Shown one piece after another: positions 1-8,500 of a stretch of DNA of 64,000 nt. The translations under genes and the position numbers were made by a program. The DNA is from Lichenibacterium ramalinae (GTDB lineage: Bacteria > Pseudomonadota > Alphaproteobacteria > Rhizobiales > Beijerinckiaceae), in contig NZ_QYBC01000005.1 in NCBI RefSeq assembly GCF_004137085.1, positions 48,196 to 112,195 of the forward strand, read 5' to 3'. Within the stretch, counting starts at the first letter, position 1. Each line of letters starts with the position of its first letter. The notes beneath the pieces are model-generated. The model was not told where the DNA came from. It searched no databases and saw nothing but the letters and a program-made list of their open reading frames with translations.

Positions 1-1
1 T

Positions 2-406
2 TCGGCCGGCGCGTCCGGCTCGGTGTCGACGACGGTCGGCACGACCACGACGACGAGCTACACCGGCAACTACGCCAACGACAGCATCCTGGGCTTCAGC
101 ATCAGCTCGCTGGCGTCCAACAGCACCGACCTCGTCAAGCTCGGCGCGGCCCTCGACAGCGCGATCAGCAGCGTCACCACCGGCGCGGCGACCCTGGGCC
201 AGTACACCACCACGGTGGCCAACCAGACCGCTTTCACCTCGTCGCTCTCGGACGCGCTCACGTCGGGCGTGGGCTCGCTGGTGGATGCCGACATGAACGT
301 CGCCTCGACGCGCCTCCAGGCCCTGCAGACGCAGCAGCAGCTCGGCATCCAGGCGCTGTCCATCGCCAACCAGAACAGCCAGCTCATCCTCAAGCTGTTC
401 CAGTAA
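2..406 (+). CDS. Flagellin, C-terminal part (5' end outside window)
   Basis: Extracellular filament subunit. The reading frame is already open at the window edge, so only the last ~134 residues are seen. They are Ser/Thr/Ala-rich and end in a typical flagellin D0 helix (VASTRLQALQTQQQLGIQAL, then SIANQNSQLILKLFQ), which packs into the filament core and carries the export/assembly signal. A strong terminator follows 40 bases after the stop. The next genes are glycosyltransferases and then the flagellar basal-body operon, so this flagellin is a natural candidate substrate for them. Whether it is the major or a minor flagellin cannot be told from this fragment. Confidence 0.88.
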   Translation, partial: SAGASGSVSTTVGTTTTTSYTGNYANDSILGFSISSLASNSTDLVKLGAALDSAISSVTTGAATLGQYTTTVANQTAFTSSLSDALTSGVGSLVDADMNVASTRLQALQTQQQLGIQALSIANQNSQLILKLFQ

Positions 407-446
407 TCTTTCGGGCTCGCGCCCGTCGCGATCCAGAGGATGTTGG

Positions 447-470
447 ACGCCGGCCCGCGAGGGCCGGCGT
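447..470 (+). terminator. Rho-independent terminator after flagellin
   Basis: A perfect 10-bp stem (ACGCCGGCCC / GGGCCGGCGT) closes a GCGA tetraloop of GNRA type and is followed by a T-rich stretch (TTTCCGTTTT). It lies 40 bases after the flagellin stop, so the flagellin message probably ends here and the downstream glycosyltransferase has its own promoter. Confidence 0.88.
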
Positions 471-568
471 TTCCGTTTTCCGGCCCGAAGCGCGAGGACG
501 CCAGCCTTGGGCAAGACCGTTTCGGCAGAATTCCTGGAGATCGAAGCGACGTCGAAGGCGAAGACGCG

Positions 569-3025
569 ATGAACCGAGCGGACCGGAGACGAGAGGCCCG
601 TCCCCATCGGACGTCCCTAGGACCGTCGCCTGTCGCCGACGGCGCCTATCGAGCTGGGAGCTTTGCCGCGTCCCGGGGTGATCTCGCCGAAGCGAGGCGA
701 CACTACGAAGGTTGCCTGGCGATCGATCCGTCCCACGTCGAAAGCCGACATGACCTGGCCGTCGTGATGCTTCGCTGCGGCGCGCCCGTCGCTGCCGTGG
801 AGCAGTTCGAGCAGGTCCTGGCTCGCCAGCCGCGCCACGCCGGTGCCTGGATGAATCTATCTCTCGCCCACTGTGAACTCGAAGACGCAGACGCCGCCGT
901 GACGGCGGCGACCCGCGCCGTCGAGGTCGCGCCCCGCGCCGGTGCCGCCCAGGCCGCGATGGGTCATGCCCTCGCGCTGCGCGGCGATCTCGCCGCCGCC
1001 GAGGCCGCCTACCGGCGCTCGCTCGACCTGGACGGGGGTGCCACCTCCGTTATCGCTCGACTGGCCGATATTCTGCGCCGGTTGGGCCGGCCAGCCGAGA
1101 GCGTCGCGGCCTGGGAGCGCTGTCTTGCGCTCGCGCCGCGCGATTTGGCGTCCCACGCCGAACGCCTGCTGGGACTGGAAGGGACATCCGAACTGAGGAC
1201 GAAAGCGCGGGCCGCATTCGCCGACCTGGCGGCGGCGGATCAGCCTGGGCTGCGCGATCTGAGTGTGGGCTGGTCCGGGAAGGATCGGGCAGGGGATGCC
1301 GTGGCCCTGCTAGACGTCGTCGTGGCCGAACGGCCCGACATCGCCGATGTCCGCGTGCTGCGTGCATCGCTGCTCCATGGACTCGGGCGGATGAATGACG
1401 CCCTGGCCGACCTCAAGCACGCCCTGTCGCTCGACCCGGCGAATCCGGACGTGCTGTTCAGCGTCGGCCGGTTCTTCGAATGTTTCGATCAGGCGGACGC
1501 CGCCGCTCCATTCTACCTCGAAGCGATCGAACGTCGGCCGGACTTCGCCGAGGCCTATGTCAGTCTCGCGGCCGTGAGACTCGTGGCCGGCGATGTCGCG
1601 AGCAACATCGCGCTTCTCCGCCATGCCATGATGCTCGCACCGGATCGCTGCCATCTGGCGGCGGATCTTTGTTGGGGCCGCCTTTTCGCCTGCGACTGGG
1701 CAGGTCTGGAGCAGGAGTTCAAAGAGGCTCTGGAACGCCACGTCTCGGCCGGTCAGAGCTTCCCGCCCTTTACGCTCTTCGCCTTCGGCCTCGCCGGCGA
1801 CGCGCTCGCGCTCTGGACCCGGGCCTGGGCCGAATTGAAGATCGGTCCGGCCCGGACGCCTTTGGCGCGCTACGCTCCCCGTCCCGACGAACGCGAGAGG
1901 ATCAGGGTCGGCTACCTGTCGGCCGACTACAAGGATCACGCGACGATGTTGCTCGTCACGGAGATGTTCGAGATGCACGACCGGACGCGCTTCGAAACGT
2001 TCGGCTACAACATCGGCGCCCTCGACGAGAGCGCATCGTGTCGTCGCGCGATCCGTTCGCTCGACCACTTCGTGGATCTGTTCGCCCTGAAGGACGGGGA
2101 CGCCGCCAAACGCATCGCCCAGGACGGGATCGACATCTTGATCGACCTGAAGGGCTATACGAAGGACAACCGCTGCGGCATCTTGGGCTATAGGCCGGCG
2201 CCGATCCAGGTAAACTACCTCGGATACCCGGGGTCGATGGGCACGCCGGTGATCGACTACATCGTCGCCGACGCCGTCGTGATCCCCGACGAGCATCGAC
2301 GGTTCTACGACGAGGCCGTCGTCCACCTGCCGCACTCCTACCAACCCAACGACCGGCACAGGGCGTCGGCCGATCCCTGCACCAAGCGAGGCGATCACGG
2401 GTTGCCGGACGGTGCCTTCGTGTTCTGCTGCTTCAACAGCAGCTACAAAATCACGCCCGTGGTCTTCGATATCTGGATGCGGGCGCTCCGGGACGTGCCG
2501 GGCGCCGTGATCTGGCTTCTGGCCGTCAATGGACAGATCGAGGACAATCTCCGGAAGGAGGCGGCAAGCCGCGGCATCGACCCCGCGCGCCTCGTGTTCG
2601 CGCCCCGCGTGGCCTTCGAGGCCCACATCGGCCGGATGGCACTGGCGGATCTCTTCCTCGACACCCTGCCGGTCAACGCCCATACCACCGCCAGCGAGGC
2701 CCTCTGGGCCGGACTGCCCGTGCTCACCTGTCTCGGGCCGCATTTCGTCGGACGGGTCGCCGGAAGCCTGCTCAAGGCGATCGGCCTGCCGGAGTTGGTG
2801 ACGACGAGCCTCGCCGACTACGAGCGCGAGGCGCTGGCGCTGGCCCGTGACCCGGCGCGGCTCGGGGCGCTGCGGTCGAGGCTCGCGGAGAACCGGTCGA
2901 CGGCGCCGCTGTTCGACACGCCCCGGTATGTGAGGGGGTACGAGGCCGCCTTGGAGCGGATGGTCGCGATGCGGGAGGCGGGACACCCTCCGGCAACCTT
3001 TGCCGTTTCCGACCTCACGCTCTGA
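569..3025 (+). CDS. TPR-repeat O-GlcNAc-transferase-like (SPINDLY, GT41) protein
   Basis: Predicted cytoplasmic protein O-glycosyltransferase of 818 aa. The N-terminal half is a run of TPR motifs (for example GDLAEARRHYEGCLAIDPSH). The C-terminal half matches the bacterial SPINDLY/OGT catalytic region: RIRVGYLSADYKDH near residue 455, VNYLGYPGSMG, FNSSYKITPVVFDIW, and the nucleotide-sugar region LFLDTLPVNAHTTASEALWA. The open frame extends upstream to 440, but that would start inside the terminator hairpin. ATG 569, preceded by AAGGCGAAG, is the better start. Family members modify Ser/Thr with GlcNAc or other sugars, and homologues beside flagellin genes glycosylate flagellin. The flagellin target is inferred from position. 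Confidence 0.85.
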   Translation: MNRADRRREARPHRTSLGPSPVADGAYRAGSFAASRGDLAEARRHYEGCLAIDPSHVESRHDLAVVMLRCGAPVAAVEQFEQVLARQPRHAGAWMNLSLAHCELEDADAAVTAATRAVEVAPRAGAAQAAMGHALALRGDLAAAEAAYRRSLDLDGGATSVIARLADILRRLGRPAESVAAWERCLALAPRDLASHAERLLGLEGTSELRTKARAAFADLAAADQPGLRDLSVGWSGKDRAGDAVALLDVVVAERPDIADVRVLRASLLHGLGRMNDALADLKHALSLDPANPDVLFSVGRFFECFDQADAAAPFYLEAIERRPDFAEAYVSLAAVRLVAGDVASNIALLRHAMMLAPDRCHLAADLCWGRLFACDWAGLEQEFKEALERHVSAGQSFPPFTLFAFGLAGDALALWTRAWAELKIGPARTPLARYAPRPDERERIRVGYLSADYKDHATMLLVTEMFEMHDRTRFETFGYNIGALDESASCRRAIRSLDHFVDLFALKDGDAAKRIAQDGIDILIDLKGYTKDNRCGILGYRPAPIQVNYLGYPGSMGTPVIDYIVADAVVIPDEHRRFYDEAVVHLPHSYQPNDRHRASADPCTKRGDHGLPDGAFVFCCFNSSYKITPVVFDIWMRALRDVPGAVIWLLAVNGQIEDNLRKEAASRGIDPARLVFAPRVAFEAHIGRMALADLFLDTLPVNAHTTASEALWAGLPVLTCLGPHFVGRVAGSLLKAIGLPELVTTSLADYEREALALARDPARLGALRSRLAENRSTAPLFDTPRYVRGYEAALERMVAMREAGHPPATFAVSDLTL

Positions 3026-3116
3026 CGTCTTCGTTCCAGAACTCTGTGGTCCAGGGCCACATCAACGAACGCAAGACAATTGATTGTTGTTCGCGGCGAT
3101 AAAAGGCTAAACTGCA

Positions 3117-4328
3117 ATGTGCGATCAGGAAACTCTGCTCTCTATATGTGTTCCAACCTATAACCGCCTGGACATGTTGCGGCGTAACATCGATTTTCAT
3201 CTACATGAATTCCGTAAGCGATCACTTAGTTTCGAGATCGTCGTTGTCGACGATGGCTCTACTGACGGGACAGCCGAGTATATCGTATCTCTCTCCGGCG
3301 TGTCCGAAATTTCACCTTTCCAACGCACAAAGAACTCTGGGTTCCTTAGCAATTACGCATTCGCCATGCGTCGAGCAAGGGGGCGCTATGCAGTATTTCT
3401 CGGTGATGATGATCTGCTCATTCCCGATCGCGTCCTGCATTGCCTGTCGGTCCTCGACCATGACCGCAACATCGGCATGATCCAGGCTCCCTGGCTTCTG
3501 ATCGACGAGGCGCGCGGCGGGGTCGAGATGGGCCCATTCTACCACATCCCCAGCGAGACCCGGTTCACTCGCGGCGACTTCGCCTCCATGACCCAGTTCA
3601 TCTTCGATTTTCATGTCTTTCCGGAGTTCATGATTGTCCGGTCGGACGTGGTGCGGAGTTCTGTCTCGGGATCGTGCCCCTTCATCTTCTGGGCTTTCCT
3701 GTTCACGGCTCGATCCCTGGCCAGGGCTGACATCGTCTATATGCCGCAACCCTTCGCCCGGGTGACCGCCATCTCGGCAGATTCTCGCTTCCAGCAGGGT
3801 AACCGGGAAACGATGTTCAAGTGGGACGATTACCGTGGTGGCGTTGAATATTTAGTTTCGCTGTTCCAAAATCCGGATGTGCCTCTTGAACGGCGAACGA
3901 GTACAACCGATAAAATTAACAGATTTATGATGATCCGGCAGAAGGTGGCCCTCAAGCTGCTGATTGACGCGGGCTACTGGGCCGAGTGTTGTATTCTATA
4001 TCGTCGCATCAGTGCCTATGAAGCCCCGCCCTTGTCATTTGAACAGTTCAAGCAGGTATCTCAGATGGCCGGCATCGACGTCGCGACACGGGAAGCGATC
4101 GCGTTCGGCTTCGGTCCGGTGATCGTAGACCCCGCGATCTCTGACGACATCGTGGCGTTGTTAAAAACAGAGCACCGCGCCCGTTTGGTTCGCCCTCCGG
4201 CCGGTGAGGACGCTGGCGGCGAGCCGCGCGCTTATCTTCGCTTGAACCCGGCCTTCCCCGAAAAACTCCGCGACCACGACGCTGTGTTTGATCTTCAGGA
4301 CTATCTGGCCCAGTTCGGGGCGGCATGA
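3117..4328 (+). CDS. Family 2 glycosyltransferase
   Basis: 403-aa protein with a GT-A fold signature. The N-terminus LLSICVPTYNRLDMLRRN is the nucleotide-binding strand-loop, EIVVVDDGSTDGTAEYI is the standard GT2 motif, and GDDDLLIPD near residue 96 carries the DXD metal/UDP-sugar site. The remaining ~270 residues match no domain I recognise and may determine acceptor specificity. There is no signal peptide or clear membrane segment. Base composition is visibly more AT-rich than the neighbours (runs such as gttgaatatttagtttcg), which suggests recent acquisition. The start is ATG 3117 with AAAAGG about ten bases upstream. Its position between an OGT-like gene and another GT suggests a role in building or extending a flagellin or surface glycan. 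Donor and acceptor are unknown. Confidence 0.85.
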   Translation: MCDQETLLSICVPTYNRLDMLRRNIDFHLHEFRKRSLSFEIVVVDDGSTDGTAEYIVSLSGVSEISPFQRTKNSGFLSNYAFAMRRARGRYAVFLGDDDLLIPDRVLHCLSVLDHDRNIGMIQAPWLLIDEARGGVEMGPFYHIPSETRFTRGDFASMTQFIFDFHVFPEFMIVRSDVVRSSVSGSCPFIFWAFLFTARSLARADIVYMPQPFARVTAISADSRFQQGNRETMFKWDDYRGGVEYLVSLFQNPDVPLERRTSTTDKINRFMMIRQKVALKLLIDAGYWAECCILYRRISAYEAPPLSFEQFKQVSQMAGIDVATREAIAFGFGPVIVDPAISDDIVALLKTEHRARLVRPPAGEDAGGEPRAYLRLNPAFPEKLRDHDAVFDLQDYLAQFGAA

Positions 4329-4397
4329 TGAGACGGGCTGACTTTTCCGCGCAAACGAGAGATCAACTCCTAATGACGTTCCGGTGGATGCATTGAC

Positions 4398-5480
4398 ATG
4401 AAAAATAACAAGCTCAGCATTTTACTGCCGACCTTTCGGTTCGATGCGACGGCGCGTAATGCGATCGAGACAGTCGCAGCCATGGCGAGCAGAGACGTGT
4501 CGGTCCATATCGGAGATAATAGCTGCGATCCCAACAAGTGGGCGTATCTGAGAGGATTGGCGGATCGGTCGCCCTTCTGCTACGTCCACTGCCACTCGTC
4601 CAACATCGGACCTTACGGGAACTGGAACTTTCTTTGGCAGCAGAGTGAGAGCGAGTTTCTATGCTATGTCGCTGACGATGACATTTATACTCCAGACTAT
4701 TTCTTCGCCGCGTTGGAGGAATTGAGGCGAAATGCAGACTGTGCCGCCGCTTCCGGATGCTTCCTTGCGTTGACGTGGCGGGCGGGAACCCTGCACGTGG
4801 AGCCGTCGCAGTCGAACCTCCACGCAACTCCGGTTAACAGGGTGGCCGCCTATTCTCGCCATACTGGAATCAACGCTATGGTTTCTGCAGTTCACCGGCG
4901 CGAGGCAGTCGCCGGCTATCTGGCGTATATGAGCGAGCGCCCCTTTTTGCCCCCTTACCTTGATCAATTCATGACGTACGCGTCGCTGGCAGCAGGAACG
5001 TGCGTGGTCGATGCTCGGCGACAGATATTTTTATACAATAATACAAATTGGGTCGATGCCGAGACCATCACTCGTTCTAATGAGAGGCACTGGATTGAAT
5101 GTGGATTTTCTACTCAATTCCAACAGTTGCATCTCCTCTGCTGGGCTGTCGACGTTGTGCATTACTTCAATTCGATTTATCGACCTTCGACATTAGATGA
5201 CATACAGTCTCAAGGTATTATCGAGATATTGTACAGTACCATATTCCATGGCTGGTTCCTAAATCATGTGGCGGTGAACAACGATGCCTTGATCGCTCTA
5301 TTCAATCCGATCCCGCAGGCGCTTTTTGCGTTGAAGACGTTGATTGCTACCCCTTGCGAAGACTATGAGAGCATCATCGCTCTCTTCGTCGTCATCCTGC
5401 GGAGCTTCGATGCGGATATTGCACTCCGGTATGAGGCCTTTGTCGCACGATCGCTACGCCCTGCGGCCGCCAAACGGTGA
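4398..5480 (+). CDS. GT2-like glycosyltransferase
   Basis: 360-aa protein. The N-terminus KLSILLPTFRFDATARNAIE and the motif YVADDDIYTPDYFFAALEEL (DDD near residue 93) indicate a GT-A glycosyltransferase related to family 2. SSNIGPYGNWNFLW is the region just ahead of the DXD loop. The C-terminal half (from about residue 200) is not recognisable. Like the preceding gene it is AT-richer than the surrounding chromosome. It starts 69 bases after that gene on the same strand, so the pair was probably acquired and is expressed together. No sugar specificity can be assigned. An alternative role in capsule or O-antigen synthesis is possible, although no polysaccharide export genes lie nearby. Confidence 0.78.
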   Translation: MKNNKLSILLPTFRFDATARNAIETVAAMASRDVSVHIGDNSCDPNKWAYLRGLADRSPFCYVHCHSSNIGPYGNWNFLWQQSESEFLCYVADDDIYTPDYFFAALEELRRNADCAAASGCFLALTWRAGTLHVEPSQSNLHATPVNRVAAYSRHTGINAMVSAVHRREAVAGYLAYMSERPFLPPYLDQFMTYASLAAGTCVVDARRQIFLYNNTNWVDAETITRSNERHWIECGFSTQFQQLHLLCWAVDVVHYFNSIYRPSTLDDIQSQGIIEILYSTIFHGWFLNHVAVNNDALIALFNPIPQALFALKTLIATPCEDYESIIALFVVILRSFDADIALRYEAFVARSLRPAAAKR

Positions 5481-6116
5481 CGGTGCGCGGCGTCCCCCTT
5501 GACATGGCGCAACCATCCGGCACCGAGCGTCGCGCGTATTCTTCATAGGCTGGCCGGCGAAACCGCTTCGCTCGCCACGCTCCCTACATCGACATTACCT
5601 TCGACATCAGCCCCACTGCATCGAGCAACAGGTCGCCATGGCTAGACCGTCCAACCCTCGCTCGGGTTGCCGATATAGATACGTCGAGAGGCTGCCCTAG
5701 CTGTTCAGTCCAGCAGACTCTACATCCAGATCAGGAATCCAGCCCGTGATAGCCATCAAGGTTGATGATCCCATGGGGAATGCGATGGATGATCCGGTTC
5801 GCGACGGCATGCAGTCGGCAATGAGTCAACTAGCTTATCGCAAAAGGCCAGTAGCGGTACCGCGTTTTCCCACCATGGACGGTCTCGGCCTCGTCTTCTA
5901 TTGCTCGCCGAGGCCCGCGCTGTCCAGGCTGAACTCGCCGGCCAGCCGCTCCTCATCGGCAACTGCGACATGCTGCTGATCAAACCCTCCTCGGGGGTGA
6001 TCCCAACAGCCTCCGGCGCCGTCCTCCTCGCCTCCCCACGTTCTCGTCCTGCCCAACCCCCGCACAAGCTCCGCCGGCGACAGTCTTCCTGACGCCGTAA
6101 GCCGTCAGGGGTATCG
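5481..6116 (+). other. 636-base gap with possible degraded coding fragments
   Basis: No intact gene can be supported here. On the plus strand a frame at 5841-6092 reads LLLLAEARAVQAELAGQPLL followed by IGNCDMLLI, which is protein-like but has no plausible start and runs into low-quality sequence. On the minus strand around 5605-5700 a frame reads HGDLLLDAVGLMSKVMSM before a stop. Both could be ends of decayed genes lost when the glycosyltransferase block was inserted beside fliF. I could not identify either. The fliF promoter should also lie here, but I found no convincing -35/-10 pair. Confidence 0.35.
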
Positions 6117-7832
6117 ATGAACGCGATGGAACAGGTGCAGCGGCTGTGGGCGAACCTGCTCCAGCTCGGGGGTCGCAGGCTCGGCGCCCTCGCGGCCGTC
6201 GGCGTCGCCGTCTTCGCGCTGGTCGGGGTCGGGGGATATTTCCTCAGCCGCCCCGCCACCGAGACGCTCTATTCCGGGCTCGACCGCGGCGACGTGTCGT
6301 CGATCGGCGCCGCGCTGCACGATGCCGACATCCCCTTCGACGTCAGCCCCGACGGCACCGCCGTCGCGGTGCGCTACGGCCAGACCGCCCAGGCCCGCAT
6401 GCTGCTCGCCGAGCGCGGCCTGCCGCACTCGGGCAATTCGGGCTACGAACTCTACGACAAGATGGGCTCGCTCGGCCTCACCTCCTTCATGCAGGACGTG
6501 ACGCGCGTCCGGGCCATCGAGGGCGAGCTCGCCCGCACCATCCAGTCCATGGCGGGCATCCGGGCGGCACGCGTCCACGTCGTGCTGCCCGACGAGGGCT
6601 CGTTCCGGCGCGCCCGCCAGCCGCCCTCGGCTTCGGTGGTGATCCGGGCCTCGACCCTCGACGACAGCCACATGGCGGGCGCCATCCGCCACCTCGTCGC
6701 CGCCGCCGTGCCGGGCATGACGATCGACGAGGTGACGGTGCTGTCGACGGACGGCACCGTGCTGGCGTCGGGCGACGACGCCACCAACGCCGCCCCCACC
6801 AAGATGCTCGACCTCGAGAAGGTCATCGACCGCAACGTGGCGGAGAACATCCGCCGCACCCTCACGCCCTCGCTCGGCGCCAAGAACCTCCAGGTCTCCG
6901 TCACGGCGCGGCTCAACACCGACACGCGCCAGACGGCCGAGACCACCTACAATCCGGACGGGCGCGTCGAGCGCTCGACCCGCACCGTCAAGGAAACGCA
7001 GAACCAGCAGAACTCCACGAGTTCCGCGCCCGCCGGCGTGGGCCAGAACATCCCCGGCCCCAAGCCCGCCGGCGGCGACGGCAAGTCCTCCTCCGAACAG
7101 AACGACAAGCGCGAGGAGCTGAACAACTTCGAGATCTCGTCCAAGACCGTGACGACGTCGAGCGCCGGCTACAACATCGACCGGCTGTCGATCGCCGTGG
7201 TGATCAACCGGGCCGCCTTCGCGGCGGCGCTCGGCGACAAGGCGGCGCCCGACGCCGTCGACAAGAAGCTCGCCGAGGTCGAGCAGCTCATCGGCACGGC
7301 GGCGGGCGTCGACAAGGCGCGCGGCGACAGCGTCAAGGTCATGGCGGTGGACTTCGTCGACAATGCCCGCGACCTCGAGCCCGTCCCCTCGCCGGGCGTG
7401 ATGGAGGCGGTGATGCGCCAGTCGGGCACGCTGATCAACGCCGCCCTGGTCCTGGTCTTCACCGGCGTGGTGGTGCTGTTCGTGGTGCGCCCGCTGATCC
7501 GGGTCCTGTCGGTGCCGGCGGCCGGGGCAGGGGACGATGGCCTGCCGGCGCTCGCCATGGCGGGGGACGATGCCCTGATGCTGCCCGACGCCAGCGGCAT
7601 GGGCGGCATGGACGGCGACATGGACGCCATGCCGGTCGGGCTCGACGCGCTCGGCGGCCGGCCCTCGGCGCTGCAGATGGCGGGCTGGGAGGAGGACGTC
7701 AGCCTCATCGACGACATCACCAGCCAGCCCCGCCGCTCGCCGCAGAAGCGGCTGGAGCAGATGATCGAGTTCGACGAGCAGCAGGCCGCCGCCGTGCTGA
7801 AGCAGTGGATCCATAGGAAGGAAGCCGCCTGA
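6117..7832 (+). CDS. fliF: Flagellar MS-ring protein FliF
   Basis: Forms the inner-membrane MS ring on which the rotor and export gate assemble. At 571 aa it has the normal family length. The first membrane segment is at about 22-43. The periplasmic ring-building motifs follow (SRPATETLYSGLDRGDVSSI and YELYDKMGSLGLTSFMQDV, then RVHVVLPDEGSF). A second membrane helix lies at about 439-461. The C-terminal cytoplasmic helix RLEQMIEFDEQQAAAVLKQW is the FliG-binding site and is intact. It is the first gene of a tightly packed operon, and its TGA overlaps the next ATG by one base. ATG 6117 follows a CAGGGG motif; an in-frame ATG at 6126 is an alternative. Confidence 0.96.
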   Translation: MNAMEQVQRLWANLLQLGGRRLGALAAVGVAVFALVGVGGYFLSRPATETLYSGLDRGDVSSIGAALHDADIPFDVSPDGTAVAVRYGQTAQARMLLAERGLPHSGNSGYELYDKMGSLGLTSFMQDVTRVRAIEGELARTIQSMAGIRAARVHVVLPDEGSFRRARQPPSASVVIRASTLDDSHMAGAIRHLVAAAVPGMTIDEVTVLSTDGTVLASGDDATNAAPTKMLDLEKVIDRNVAENIRRTLTPSLGAKNLQVSVTARLNTDTRQTAETTYNPDGRVERSTRTVKETQNQQNSTSSAPAGVGQNIPGPKPAGGDGKSSSEQNDKREELNNFEISSKTVTTSSAGYNIDRLSIAVVINRAAFAAALGDKAAPDAVDKKLAEVEQLIGTAAGVDKARGDSVKVMAVDFVDNARDLEPVPSPGVMEAVMRQSGTLINAALVLVFTGVVVLFVVRPLIRVLSVPAAGAGDDGLPALAMAGDDALMLPDASGMGGMDGDMDAMPVGLDALGGRPSALQMAGWEEDVSLIDDITSQPRRSPQKRLEQMIEFDEQQAAAVLKQWIHRKEAA

Positions 7833-8500
7833 TGAGCGCGCTCCACCGCTTCCTCGTGGAGTTCGACCTCGACCGCCCCGGCCTGCCGCGCGGCGCCTGG
7901 CCGCTGCTCGGGCGCGACCCCGAGCCCGCCGCCGACGAGGACGCGGCGGACGACCTGCCGGCGCTGTCGCCGCCCGAACCCGAGGTGGACGGCGTCGCCG
8001 AGGCCGTCGCGGCAGCTGTCGCGGCGGCCCTGGCCGAGGCCGAGGCCGACAAGGCGGCCGCGCTCGCCGCGCTCGCCGCGCTCCACGCCGTCGATCTCGA
8101 GGAGGCCCGTGCCCGCTGGAGCGCCGAGGAGGCGGCGCCGTTGGCCGAGGGCTTCCGTCAGGGCCTCGCCGCGCTGGAAGACGCCCTGGCCGAGGCCGCC
8201 GGCGCGGCGCTGGAGCCCCTGATCGGCGAAGCCTCCCGTATCGCCGCCATCGCCGACCTGTCCCGCGCCGTCGCCGATCTCGTGACGAACGGCACGGGCG
8301 GCCGCATCGCGGTGCGGGGGGCGCCCGACCTCGTCGTCGCCCTCGAATCGGCGCTGGCCGCGGCCGGTGTCGACACCGCCGCCATCGACTTCACACCGTG
8401 CGAGGCCGTCGAGGTCGTCGTGACGGCCGACAACAGCGGGATCGAGACGCGGCTCGACGCCTGGGTCCAGGCGCTGCGACACCGCCTTGGGGAACCATGA
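7832..8500 (+). CDS. FliH-like flagellar export stator protein
   Basis: 222-aa, Ala/Glu-rich protein with a long predicted helical/coiled-coil middle (about 55-130) and a globular C-terminus (FTPCEAVEVVVTADNSGIE). It lies between fliF and motB, where rhizobial flagellar clusters often carry a weakly conserved FliH-like gene. FliH forms the peripheral stalk of the FliI ATPase and regulates export. Sequence conservation is low, as is usual for FliH, so the call rests mostly on composition, helix pattern and position. Translation is probably coupled both ways, with TGATG overlaps at each end. Confidence 0.65.
   Translation: MSALHRFLVEFDLDRPGLPRGAWPLLGRDPEPAADEDAADDLPALSPPEPEVDGVAEAVAAAVAAALAEAEADKAAALAALAALHAVDLEEARARWSAEEAAPLAEGFRQGLAALEDALAEAAGAALEPLIGEASRIAAIADLSRAVADLVTNGTGGRIAVRGAPDLVVALESALAAAGVDTAAIDFTPCEAVEVVVTADNSGIETRLDAWVQALRHRLGEP

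Noticed and set aside
6105-7814. Very long minus-strand ORF opposite fliF (569 aa)
   Set aside because: His/Arg/Gly-rich shadow frame caused by high GC; the plus strand encodes an unmistakable FliF.
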